A DNA stretch of 64,000 nucleotides from Rhyacichthys aspro. Its lineage: Eukaryota > Chordata > Actinopteri > Gobiiformes > Rhyacichthyidae. The first letter of the stretch is position 1; every line of letters begins with the position of its first letter. Where the stretch lies: positions 15,789,906 to 15,853,905 of the forward strand of contig CM072160.1 of the NCBI GenBank assembly GCA_036850595.1, in the 5' to 3' direction. The notes under the pieces were generated by a model. That model had not been told where the DNA came from. It saw only the letters and a list, made by a program, of their open reading frames with translations, and searched no databases. Positions 36,293-47,815 of the stretch are shown piece by piece. A program made the position numbers and the translations under genes.

Positions 36293-39200
36293 TTTCATGT
36301 GTTTGACCATTTCAATTACATGCTGTCAGCTGGGCCAGAGAGACAGAGAGGGTCGGAGCCAGTGCATGCCACAGAGAGTGCGAGTGACACATGTTGCACA
36401 GAGCCAGAGAGGCCGAACACATGGCGCACCAAACGACAGATAAAGAAAGAAAGCCAGTGGAAGATTGCCTGGGAGAGAAAGCTGCAACAGTTGAGACAGA
36501 GGGGAAAGGGGTGCGAGAGAGTGGCTACAGGACAAGCACAGGGATATCAGCTATCTTTGACCCTCCATCGCCTCCTAGCTCACCCCTCCCCCAGCATCTG
36601 CCCTGGCACTGGTACGTCAAATGAGTCCTATTTATAACCTGTGGAGAGATGAGGGAATCAGGTGGACTCTCCTCTGGAACGAGTCCAGTTTTGAAGGGTG
36701 TGTGTATGTGTTAATGTGGAGATGTGTGTGGATGTGTTTACAAGGCTTCAAAGTTGGCATATACTCTATGCGTTCGTGGGCACTGGTCCCAAGACAGTGA
36801 GATATGGCATGCTAATAAAGCGCTGAAATACAATAACAATGCTAAGACGCTTAGGCCGTAGATAGACAGGGCAAAATTGCCTGAGTTCCCGAACAGATTT
36901 GCTTTGTTTAGGACCAAATTTATGTGGCATGTGCCAGGCAAGCCATCAAGACGCACCCACTTATTTTAAACTTCTTATGTATTTCTCCCACAAAAAGACT
37001 GGTTTATGACAGGCTGGCTTTTGGAACATTAGGACTGCCAATGAAAATATAGTGATAGAGCTAAACATTTGCCAAACAGCAACACCATAAGAGCTAACTC
37101 AATAACTAGCTAGCAAGAGGAGATTCACTATAATGTATTAACTTGTCAAAAAATATTTCATTTGGATGACTTACAATGACTTATGAATTACGAACAGTTG
37201 TTTATGATTAGTGTAGTGTAATGTGTGATTCAAGAATGTGGTAATAGGTCAAAAATGTTTTAGTTCAAAAGTGAGTTTTTGTTGGCATTCCTTATAGCAC
37301 TACCAACCAAACCAAAATAAAAATTTCAGAGTAGTCCTGCAAAATGACCAATAAGAAAAATGAAAGATGGGAATGAGGGCTATACTTAGCACAGTTCATC
37401 ATTAATGACAACATCATCTTCCTCTCATTCTCAGCAGCTCTTTACCACCTTTTAGATGCTGTAATCATCCACACTCTTTGCCACGAGGCAATGAGGGCCG
37501 AGGTGTAAGGCTAAACCTGTGCTAACACTGGACAGCTAATAGGCTCATCCATCATGCAGGAAATGAGACAGGCTCTCCCCCGCTCTCTGCTCAGCCAAGT
37601 CTTGAGCCCAGACACACTCACAAACTTACAGCCCAAATTATGGCAAAGTTCTCCACCGGGGTATCCTTTCTTTATTATTCTAAGTGAACAAGGGGGCCCT
37701 TCATAGTCCACCTAATTTATCCAGTGTCTCATTTCGGAATAAAAAAGCCCAAAAATGAAGCGAGAGGAGCGAGAAGGTCGTTGTGGTTTGAAGCCTCCAA
37801 ACCTCAGACCTTCCAGAGCGGCCTGTATGTTAAACTGAGGCCAGAGGGTCGTGAGGAGGCCCATTCAGTCCTGGCTCGCTCTGTTTTGACATGGGCAAAA
37901 ACACAGATCCATCAGGAGGACCGTTTACACAACCCCTGGATTCCTAGACTTTGTAATTCACTTACTACCGTTCCAGAATGTACCATTTTTGTGAAATATA
38001 GTGAGGGTGAAAGGCCAAACTTGTTTCATGCTTGTTTAAGACTCGTGGAGGCTTTGGATGTCTTGTTAGCATATTTTATTGTGTATAATGTAATGGCACC
38101 AACAACACATGCAAAATGCATTGTTGTTGTAGAATAACTGTATTTAGATAATTTAAAAAAAACATAATGGTACATCTTTTTGCTTTTGGTTCACTTTATC
38201 CGATTGACATCAAAGTGAGAATGCCTGTTTTCACAGTTTTACAATCTGTTGTAGTTTGCACAGTCTTAAGCATTATGTATATTATATATTATAATATATT
38301 ATGATATAAAATGAGTCATTATACATTTTTTTTATATTTTAGCCTATTATAGCCAGTATGGATCAGCTCAGTTTGGTTCAAGTTACCCCTAAAGAGGCTT
38401 GTATTTCCTCTGTGCTGCGTCCAGGAGAGTGACGTCACACAAGTGCAACAGAAGTTGTGTTCTATATGAGATATAAATCGTATTTGAAGCAGACTTTCAA
38501 AAACTTGTTCTTGTAAACTTGTAAATAGTATATTTACATTTAACAGGTTTTCTCTAGAAATAAGACAAAATATGATGTTTATCGCAAGAACAAGGTATAC
38601 TTTTCTGTTTAATGTATTTTCAATCAACACACAGCAGTATTTAGCTCCACTTTTATGAAAGCAGACCACACACCTGGGGCCTGGGGCTAAAGTATCCCCT
38701 AAGTACTACAGTCAAATTTTCGGACCCCTTTAGGTAATGGAAACTTATTGACCCTTACTGTACCGCTCCAATAGAAATGCGGCTTTAGTTTAGTGTTTTA
38801 TGCATCTTCTTGCACAGTGTTGCTGCTGTAAAATGAGGCAGTAGAGCATTGCATTCTACAATATTTCTTTTTGTTACTTTTGTTTCTCACACTCAAGAAA
38901 GTTAAGGTTGGACCCGTTAAGCCACAAAGGTTTACATGTTGCACTAAGCCCAATGTGGTGTAGCTAAAAGTCAAAGTGTTTAGCTGGTTTGGATTCAATG
39001 TAAGATCTACATTGAACATATTCATTGCACTAAATCTATATTAGGTGAGTACGCTGATTGGGAAAATGCATTGGCACACAAAAACACCTTTGATGGTAAA
39101 AGGTGTTTTTGATTTGGTCCCAAATGCTTTACCCAGAAGTCTGTATGTTTTCCTAAAAGGAGGGAAATCATGAAAAGCCCAGGTTTCTAAATTACTGTCA

Positions 39201-40254
39201 GTCAAAGACGTTCTTTCTCTCTCTCGTCTCCGTTCACCTACACTCCCGCCAGCCCCGCAGTCTCCGGGCCCTTCCTGCTTCCACTAGCAGCAGCAATGGG
39301 GGCTTTCTCTTGTTTCCTGGTGCTGGCGCTGCTGGATAAACACACAGGCTTCCCCTCATATAAAGGCTCAATTCTTCTCCATCATGTTTAAATATGGATA
39401 CAAAGAGAAACTTGTATGATAATTTTTGGCATATGGCGGTGGGGGTCAGCCGAGGGGTGCGTGTGTGTGTATAAGAGAGGGGGGCACTGGCGAGACAGAG
39501 TTCTGCCTTGTTCTGATACTTGTCTAAGATTTCCAAGTTTTGTTTTATGCAAGACCAGGCCGATGCCATCTGACAAGAGCGAATGAGTGAGCGAGCAGCA
39601 TTTTGTGCTTGAGCGTGCCTGAAAAAGGTGAGGTTTAACAAACGCTTGGCTCCCTCAAGTCTTCTGCTGATATGATAAGCACTGGCAGGGTGTGCAGCGG
39701 CATAAAGCAGCTCTGTTATGGAATTTGGGTGGCATGTGGAAACACACTGAGCAGCCAGAGATTAAACGAAGACTTAATTGCAAGAAGTCAAACGAAGGGG
39801 ATCACTCGTCCCCTCTGATGGTGGGCAGTCTAAAGTCCATCTCTCATCTTTTGATTTTGCGATGCAGTAATGGAAACGGAGAAACAATCTGGCTCCTAGA
39901 TCGGAACATGCCAGAGATGATACAGATAGCCCGGATGATACTGATGGCCCGCCGATAGCCTGTAGATCACCTTACCGCCCCTGTGCCAACATTGCAGCAG
40001 CTAGGCAAGTACAGGCCCCTGAGGAGAATGATGTTACCCCTCACGGATGCTTCAAAGGGTGCAGCAGCTTCCAGTAATACACAAAGGTAGCTGCCAGCCT
40101 CTAAATACAAAAGAATGGCTGGCTATAGGCCTCGTTTTAGAATGAAATCTAAAGATAAAAAGAATAACTGAATGGGAAGAAAGAAAAAAAGATCAGATTA
40201 GCTCAAATTAGCTTGAAGTAGGTAAATTAAAGTAAATAACTGTCTCTATTCAGT
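36293..40254. other. Intergenic, no recognised gene; AT-rich stretch and hairpin
   Basis: Several open frames of 66 to 137 codons overlap here, but none resembles a family. Positions 38270-38340 are extremely AT-rich. A perfect 13-base-pair stem lies at 39079-39111. Positions 39700-40010 look non-repetitive and could be a conserved element. Confidence 0.5.
39079..39111. other. Perfect 13-bp inverted repeat with 7-base loop
   Basis: The left arm CAAAAACACCTTT (39079-39091) and right arm AAAGGTGTTTTTG (39099-39111) are fully complementary around the loop GATGGTA. The stem is too short for a typical microRNA precursor. No flanking pairing extends it. Confidence 0.8.
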
Positions 40255-40580
40255 CGCTGACTGTGATAAAACTGAACTAATTTCCCACCACAAAATACTA
40301 ATGTAGTACACAAACCAAAGTTTAGAGCTTACCTTAAAGCTTCAGTTCAGTGTCAGACCGATGTGATTGCACCATTATCTCCACCTGCTGAATCTTTTGG
40401 TCTTTCTATCTGTTGTAAGCAGACATATCCAGCACTGGAATATCCACTTTACCAATAGGATTTTTCCATCGCCATTGTTTCAGTGTTGACAAAGTGTAGA
40501 CCGTTATTTGAATGTGATCCCTTGTATCAGAGTGATTGTCCAAAGCTTGAAATGATGCGCTGAACATTCTCATCTATTAA
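40255..40580 (+). repeat. Dispersed repeat family R1, copy B
   Basis: It shares with copies A and C, in the same order and orientation: CACAAAATACTAA, CTTACCTTAAAGCTTCAGTTCAG, TGTCAGACCGATGTGAT, ATTATCTCCACCT, GACATATCCAGC, GTGTAGACCG, GATTGTCCAAAGCTT and GATGCGCTGA. It is diverged and has no coding capacity. Confidence 0.65.
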
Positions 40581-42680
40581 AGTCCTTGATAATGTCATGT
40601 TTTTCTTGTTTTTGTGTAAATACTGCTACACGCTAATCTGACATGTTTTTCTTTTCGATTAGGGTCAAACCATCTTTATCCATCTTGCTTCTCTTACTAC
40701 GTCCTATGTATAAATTGAGCCATTTTCACCCCTAATTGTGGCATTATCTAGACTGGAAATGAGTCAGGAAACCAAAACAATTAGTCAGTATCTGACTATG
40801 TAGCTCATGCTGTGGATGTGCTGATATGGCAGATTAGCAACAGGTTTGGTATGTGACAGCGGAGGAGGTGGAAGAAGCTGAAAAAAGCAAGATAAAACCA
40901 GAACACGGTATGCCCTGGGAATTTGTTCGAAAATGTAAAATGTTAAGCTGAACGCCTTGTGTATCTTAATAACCCACAGCCTGCCTGTGTTTGGATACTG
41001 ACGATGATTGGCAGCCTGGAGCAGAGCTAATAAAGCCACTCATTCTTCTCCCTGTCAGGACATAGAGCGCACATTCACCCGCTGCCAACGGACACAGCCT
41101 GCTTTGGTTTGCTCAAGTGCACGTATAAAATCCTGTTTCTTTTGTAATTGTCCCAAAAGCCTGTTTGATATTTTAATCCCAGCTCACCTTGCCCCCCCCA
41201 AAACTCTCCACAGATCTGGAAAAACAACACATTAGATTTACATTTGGCTAAATCTTTTCCATTTTGACTTATTCCGAAGTGACTGTGTTTTTGTGGGATA
41301 TGCAAAAAGTCCACATCACATGGAGTGTAATTACCTCAGAAGGAACTATGGACAACTGAAGCTATAGTTGGATCCTTAAACAAGATTTTAAGATAGATAA
41401 AACTACAGTGGAGCTTTATAAGGAACACCAACCCTTTTCTTTAGTTGCATAAAACCTCACTATATGCCAGTGACCTTGTTTTCATAGTCTTTCATGCTTG
41501 TGGGCTGCCTTGACTCCAAAACCTCCCTCATTTTAACAAAGAACAGCTATGTACATATGCAAGATGTAACAATTTTAGTAGCAAATGGAATCCAATAGTG
41601 GTAATGCTGGCTGCCATATCTCACTCCTGACCCTGTGAAATTTTCGCTTGACTAAATATACGGTTGCACTGTAGCATCCTCCTGCATAGAAAAGTATCCT
41701 TTGGGTCACACGTGCATGACTGAACCAAACGCCCTCATGTAGCGCTGGAGCCGTCAGGGGCCGGGGTTTAGGGGAGGATGATAAAAAAAAGAAAAAAAAA
41801 AACACCCCTATGCCAAACTGTACAAACCGAAAACTGATCTGAGAGATAATAAGGATCTGAAACGCTAATGTTCGAGTTTCAAGCTGCTAACTCTGACTCA
41901 TAACAACCGCCTCGGTGCAGTGAGCATCAAAGACGGAGCTTAAATGAATTTGACATGTGGAGGAGTGAGAGATATGGTCGGTGAGGAAAGCAGGAAGAAA
42001 ACACACCAGGCGTTTTTAGTGTTTCCAGGGAGGCTTGTCTGGAATTTTATGCCTGTGTCTGTTTGTGTGGGCAAATGTTTACATGACTGGCCATGTGAGC
42101 ACCTTTTTTAACTCTGAATAATGTTTGGATTTCATCAAAATATAGACCTAATCATCTAAGACATTTGTTTACTTTTTGATTTTTATTTCACCAGTGAAAA
42201 TCTTGGGGCATTAGAGTGGGTAGTAGAGTTCACGATTCCTGGCTCGGGTTATTTGCTCAGTGTCTCTGACTATTTAAGGTAAAAATGCCAAAATATAGCA
42301 ACTACTGACTCCCAAATGCACAATTACAAATATGCACCTGCAATATACATATTTAAAAAGATTGTCCAGTAGCATGTGTTTTATCAAATACTTTAGTAAC
42401 TCGTTCTTTACAGTAGGTAAACACATTCCCAGTTTGGAGAAGCAGGCAGGTGCAATGACACATGGCTTCAAAACTTGCCAGTTTTTTTTTTTATATCATC
42501 CTGGAGACATTAAAACACAAAGGAGTGCTTCTTTACAACTGTAGGACTTACTGTGGCCATCTAAATCAAAATTATGTCCATTTGTCAGCAATATATATTG
42601 ATCCCACATTTAAATGGACATGTAAGGAATGGACATAGTTGAATGTTTCAAATGTAAAGTTTTTAAAATCAACATTTCCC
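40581..42680. other. Intergenic, no recognised gene
   Basis: No coding family is recognised. Purine tracts occur at 41785-41802. Nothing else could be assigned. Confidence 0.5.
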
Positions 42681-42770
42681 TGGCCCCATTTAGAGTAGTA
42701 CATAGTCTAGTCTCTGTGGTGTTGCTCCTGTTTGCTTCTCCAAACTGGTAGTGTGCTGACAACTAGTGAC
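42681..42770 (+). repeat. Dispersed repeat family R2, copy 1
   Basis: It contains GGCCCCATTTAGAGTAGTAC, TAGTCTCTGTGGTG and GCTCCTGTTTGCTTCTCCAAACT. The last string recurs with one change at 51810-51833, where it is also preceded by GGCCCAT and TTTAGTCT. It is a short fragment of an interspersed repeat. Confidence 0.5.
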
Positions 42771-42841
42771 AATCTACTTCAGAGAATAAATTAGCTATCC
42801 AAAACTAGATGTAATAGAATCTTTTTTACAAAATATTATAC

Positions 42842-43321
42842 CAGGAGTGTCATTTTAATTTAGGGGGCACATGCAGGCCAATTTGATCTCAAGTAGGCTG
42901 GACCTTTGTAATAATTGCATAATAACCTTTAAAAACAAATATTAATAAATAAACAACATTTCCCTTTGTTTTAGTGTAAAGAAGTACAATTGGATTTTAA
43001 TGTCAGTGCTCTCATCAATCACAACCGAATAAAGCAAAAGGCTGACATGATTTCTGCAGCCGTCAGCATGTATGTTTTCACAAACTCACCCTCACAGTAT
43101 ATAAATATAATATTCTGCCATCTAGTGTGGTTCTGGGTCTCAGTTTTGTGTTATGTCTGCTACTCATACTAAACTCCCAGTGGATAAATTAGGAATAGCA
43201 CTTTAATTTGAGCATTGGACCTAATGTCTCCTTTTTCACTCTTTCCAAATTCAACCATGGGTCAGATTGTACCCTCAGGCAGGCCGCTTTTTGCCCACTG
43301 ACTGTGTTTTTGACACCCTTG
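42842..43321. mobile_element. hAT-type non-autonomous DNA transposon (MITE), about 480 bases
   Basis: The left end reads CAGGAGTGTCA and is followed by GGCCAATTTGATCTCAAGTAGGCTGGACC. The right end reads TTTTTGACACCCTTG and is preceded by GGGTCAGATTGTACCCTCAGGCAGGCCGC. The ends are imperfect inverted repeats of the CAGGGGTGTCAAA type, well known in fish genomes. The subterminal GGGCCGGA-like words have decayed. No transposase frame lies inside. I could not identify a clean 8-base target duplication, so the copy is probably old. Confidence 0.75.
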
Positions 43322-45614
43322 TGCTAGAATATCCCTTCAGGTAACCGTCCTATATTTAAATTGATTTCTTATTGTCTGGTCTGACCTGTTGGATGAGCCT
43401 TTATCCCAATATAAATTTTTTATCAGATTGCATCACCATGTAACAGTGAGATTAAAAACCCAACAAAATGTTGTTGTTAACCGGTAACAAAGAAAGGGAC
43501 AAGTTAGCGGTGATCAGTAAATGAATGATAAATAATCACAGTGTGTTCTGCATTACTGTAATAATTAAATTCTCATTGTCAGTGACGACTTGCAGAGAGC
43601 AGCAGAGTTTTCCTTACTGCGGCTGGCAGCTCAGTCAAAGACAAGCCACAGACACAATCACAAAACTGTAATTGTTATAATTAGGCAGCTGCTGAGCTAT
43701 TAACCTTATAAACACACACCGCTAGAGTCTGAGCCCAATTGTTTACGAAAAGCATTAGACTCCTTGGTTGGTGGTCTCATCTTTATTTGCAGGTAGTCGG
43801 TGGGAAAGGCCACTGGTGTGAAAGGAACTTGTGTAACTCAATTATTCAACTCTGACTCATAATTTCCACGTCTGGTTTGGAGATGTTTGAAATTTGAAGA
43901 ACACTGTGTTCTGTTGGTGGTAGGTGAATGTACCTGTTAGCATTTGTGACTTAGAATTCAGTATTGCAAATCCAGTCCCTCAAATTATCCCAGTGCATCC
44001 TGGGAATCGTGTCTATATTTAGCTCCCACTGCTTTAACCTTGCTTGAAATTTCAGGCTAAACTAGCAATGACTTGTGTTTTTCTGGCTTTAAGCCGAAGG
44101 ACAAAGTGATTCATGTCCAGTATGATACCTAATAACTCAAGCTCATAAAATATACACACCTTTCAGTATTATAAGACAGTATATTCATCCTTTCCACATA
44201 TGTCTTCTCAGAATGTCAGTGTAATGACTTGATTTTGGGAAAGCTGCCACTGAGAAGGCATTAATCATTTACTTGAATCCGGTAGAGCTCCAGTCCTCGG
44301 TCCAGACTCTCGCAGCCTCTGGACAGACGAATGGAGGACGAGCGAAAAATATTGATTACTCTCACTATTTCATCATAAATCTCAGCGAGTAGAATGTTTT
44401 ATCTATCGCAGCTGTTGGGACTATTGCCTTCTGGATTAATAAAGGCATTAACGTTCTGACTACATGATTTTTTTTTTATTTTGAAGTTGAGAACAACATT
44501 TTAGAGGTCAAAGATACAGGGTGACTCATCAGTGACTCCTAAAACAGAGCGAAAAGTCTGAGCCAGTAACGAGAGTGCAAGACACTGTACTAGGAGGAGA
44601 GAACATAGTAACAAAATCAAGACATAAATGAGTCAGAGTTCTATAAAATCAATTTGAATCAGATTTTATCATCCAGAAATCCACTATGAAAAGCCTGTTC
44701 AATAGAAGTGGTATGTCCTGCTCACTTCTGTCTTGTCTTTTTGTGGCAGAACATTGTTTTGAAGACCTTCTGGACCAATCGAGGTGAAGGATCGTGTGAT
44801 TTTAAACCCCCACACACATTCAGACAGTTACACTATGTGAACTTCACAGTGATCTGACAACTTCAAAAGTGTAATCTGAACTTGTCTCTGACACAGACAC
44901 TTTTCAGCAGCGGTCCAGCTCTCACTTTGTTTCATTGTGCACATCAGCGTTAAGCAGACATGAGTTATGATCTGCGCTCACTGACGGGAGAGTTTTAGCT
45001 TCCACCGGTGTCATTGTTCTATGCCTGTTGATTTACTGCACGTGTCTCATGTGTGTTCCCAGCCAACCAAAGACCTGGCCCACGTCTGGTGGGGCCCTCA
45101 GCCAATCAGGGAGTCAGAGCGGTCTGGGTCACGCTGCAAGACGCTGTTCCATGGGGAGTCATACTGAGGTCTAATAAAGCTCCAGCATGTCTGAGAGGAG
45201 AGAGGCCCAGCTCCATTGGGAAACTCAATCTGTCATGGCCGATCAGTGAAGCCCTAAAGCACAGTGATGGCTGTATTCCTCAGGACCCTGTTTGTTACTG
45301 AGCAGGTCTGGGCTGCTACTGCCTCTTCTGGTGTCTCTGCAGCTCACCAGGAAGAGCTACAGTTCACTGAGGACACAGTGGCTTAGTACCAGACTGAATG
45401 ATGCAACTAATGACTGAAAAGCCTCTTAAAACGACATAACCATAAACTTATTTAAACCCATCCATTAATTTGCTTATACATACCATATTGACTCTGCAGA
45501 TGCTAAAGAAGATCATGAGTGAAAGGCAGTCATAATAGTGCTGAAATGCCTTAGTTTGTAAAGTGGCTTAAGTGACATAAATACAAATGTTGTGCAAACT
45601 AAAATCGCTTGTAA
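43322..45614. other. Intergenic, no recognised gene; candidate conserved stretch
   Basis: Positions 43550-43760 are non-repetitive and contain GTAATAATTAAATTC, TGTAATTGTTATAATTAGG and CCCAATTGTTTACG, which resemble clustered homeodomain and Sox-type words. This is suggestive only. No coding sequence is recognised in the rest. Confidence 0.45.
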
Positions 45615-45637
45615 ACATTACATTACATTACATTACA
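45615..45637. repeat. (CATTA)n microsatellite
   Basis: Four ACATT-type pentamer units in tandem. They lie directly before a 20-base AT palindrome and the minisatellite that follows. Confidence 0.85.
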
Positions 45638-45640
45638 GGA

Positions 45641-45660
45641 ACAAATATATATATATTTGT
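45641..45660. repeat. Perfect 20-base palindrome
   Basis: ACAAATATATATATATTTGT is its own reverse complement and sits between the CATTA repeat and the minisatellite. Confidence 0.9.
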
Positions 45661-45667
45661 GTTCTTA

Positions 45668-45850
45668 CTTCTGAGAAAGTCAGAATTCTGAGATTAAAAT
45701 CGCAATTCTGAGAAAAAGGTCAATATTCTGGGAGAAAAAAGTCAGAATTCTGAGATTTAAGTCATATTTCTAAAGAAAAAAAGTCAGAATTAGAGAAGTT
45801 AAAGTCAGAACTCTGAGATTAAAGTCACAATTCTGAGAAAAATGTCCACA
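45668..45850. repeat. AGAATTCTGAGA minisatellite
   Basis: Roughly nine imperfect units of about 20 bases are built on GTCAGAATTCTGAGA followed by AAAAA or TTAAA. Variants include CGCAATTCTGAG, CAATATTCTGGG and GTCATATTTCTAAAG. This is a common interspersed minisatellite type in fish and other vertebrates. Each unit holds a short palindrome, AGAATTCT. Confidence 0.9.
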
Positions 45851-47454
45851 TAATGAAACAGAATCTCTAATCCCATAACTAATACTAATAACTTTTTTCT
45901 ATAGTGACCCTAGTCCTTTTCTGTACTAATGTTCCATATCTGAAAAATACCACCCATCCCGAAAAGGAACATTGTTAATGCGCTCAGTTTGTATCTTTTA
46001 CAAAGGAGCAAAAAAAATGCTCCTGTGAAAAAATAGCTCTACCAACCTTATACCTTCCATTCTGCTTTATTTCAGTTGTCTCTGGTCTGTTCCTCTTGAC
46101 ACACCATGAAAAGCTTATACACATAGATGTTAATTTTGGTGTGAAAACCGTACAAGCTTGGTAGAAGGCAGACTTTCCTCTCCCCAGCATGGCCACCAGA
46201 GCGAAGCAGAACATTTGATGATGCAATTCCCACTCCTCCCAACAGGCCATGCCAAATGCGGCAATTAAATATACTTATAAATATTGTTATAGTGTCCATT
46301 AAAAGCATCTTGTGTCAACTTAGTCAGCCTAGTTGTCTTTCAATTTACATAAGTCTGGAATAAAAATAATGCACCTGGAACTTGAGCTGTCAGTTACTTG
46401 TTTCCTGTACAGGCCTCAAAAAGACCAACTTACTTTAAAACTTCTGACAAGTATTGAGGAGCTTTGGTCTTCAAATATTTCACTGTGACACAAATTCTTC
46501 AGGCAGTGAAAGCGACTTACTTCAAGGAATCCTGTGGATGTGTTTCAGTAGTTAGGACCCCTGCCATCCCCAACACTTACTGGAAATGAGACAAGTTTGA
46601 TGTTTCCAAAGGCCCCGAGCCGAAGACATGCTCCACTTAAAGGAACACTTGACTTGATTTTGGACTTCATTCCCGTGTATTAGTCACAGTGGCAACAGCT
46701 CTGTATCTTCTACAATGCTCTGTGCAGCTGACTGAAGCATCCCCAAAGTGCTTTCACATCAATGGACAGTGGGGGAGCTACAAAGGGATTTTGGCTCACG
46801 CATTTTTTTCTCTCTCCTTGGCTCTAGGGGTCATCTCTTCGGCGTACACTGCCTCTGTTGGAGCTGAAAAAAAGGCATTCCGGCGCAGGACATTGTGGAT
46901 TACCTGAGAGAACTGCAGAAAAGAGCCTCTGTCAGTGCTTTTGTCGGGGGACGGTACCTCTGCAGGCCCATGTGAACCTCCAGGAGCTGACAGGTAGTGT
47001 TTGTGCTCCAGCCGCTCACTGCCAATATAAACCTAGTCACTGTGCTGCAGTGTGGACGCGCCAACGCAAACAAGACGGCAGTGAGCTGAGGAGGTGTTTG
47101 TTTTGAGTGATCGGATTCATTCAGCTTTTACAGTTCAGTTTAATGATTTAAAAGTGTAACCTTTTGAACAATAGGCACTTGTAGTAACTCAAATATTAAA
47201 AGTCAGAATACCGCCAGAAATCATTCATCAAGTTTGCAGGTCAAATTCCAATGAATGCGTCATAATTTCTGTTTTCATTGCTATTGAATTGTCCAAACTT
47301 GACAAAAGTAGCTGTGAATAGTTAGCGTAGAGTATACACAAGGAATCTGTAGCTTTGTCATATTCTTTTGTCTTCTTTAGTGCTTTTACCTCATTTGTTA
47401 AAGATGCATTACCCAAAGTTTTCTACCGTCCCAACAGCGTAGCGACCTTTCAAA
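45851..47454. other. Intergenic, no recognised gene
   Basis: No coding sequence of a known family and no repeats I can name. Confidence 0.5.
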
Positions 47455-47815
47455 CTGGCCATCACAAAATACTTTTTAAAAAGTATTTTACCTTAAACTT
47501 GTAGTTCTGAGTTCAGCATCAGACCGATGTGATCTTGTAATTATCTCATTAAGCATTGTTGCGGGATGCATTGTCAATATTTATGCTTGCCTTTTCTCTC
47601 ATTAAGGATTCTTTTTTTTCCTTTTTGTAATGTTTCTCTTTGTTAACAGATTTAGCTACTGCTGGAATAAGCACTTTCTCTGGATAATTTATAGTCATTA
47701 CTTCCTTGCTGACGTCAGTGTAGACCAATGGAAGCGTGAGACCTCTCAACATCTGAGCATGTGATTGGCCAAAGCTTCCAGTATGTGTGTAAGAGTCTAG
47801 ATGATGCGCTGATTT
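47455..47815 (+). repeat. Dispersed repeat family R1, copy C
   Basis: It shares blocks with the copies at 21160 and 40255: CACAAAATAC, TTACCTTAAACTT, TTCAGCATCAGACCGATGTGAT, AATTATCTC, GTGTAGACCAATGGAAG, GTGATTGGCCAAAGCTTCC and GATGATGCGCTGA. It contains an exact 24-base palindrome at 47466-47489. Confidence 0.65.

Noticed and set aside
36284..36637. 117-codon plus frame and overlapping frames in the other two registers
   Set aside because: Three overlapping frames in one GC-richer patch indicate low stop density rather than coding. No family resemblance.
39234..39641. 135-codon minus-strand frame with Ala/Arg-rich end
   Set aside because: It contains TG-rich simple sequence in translation (YTHTRTPR) and no recognisable domain.
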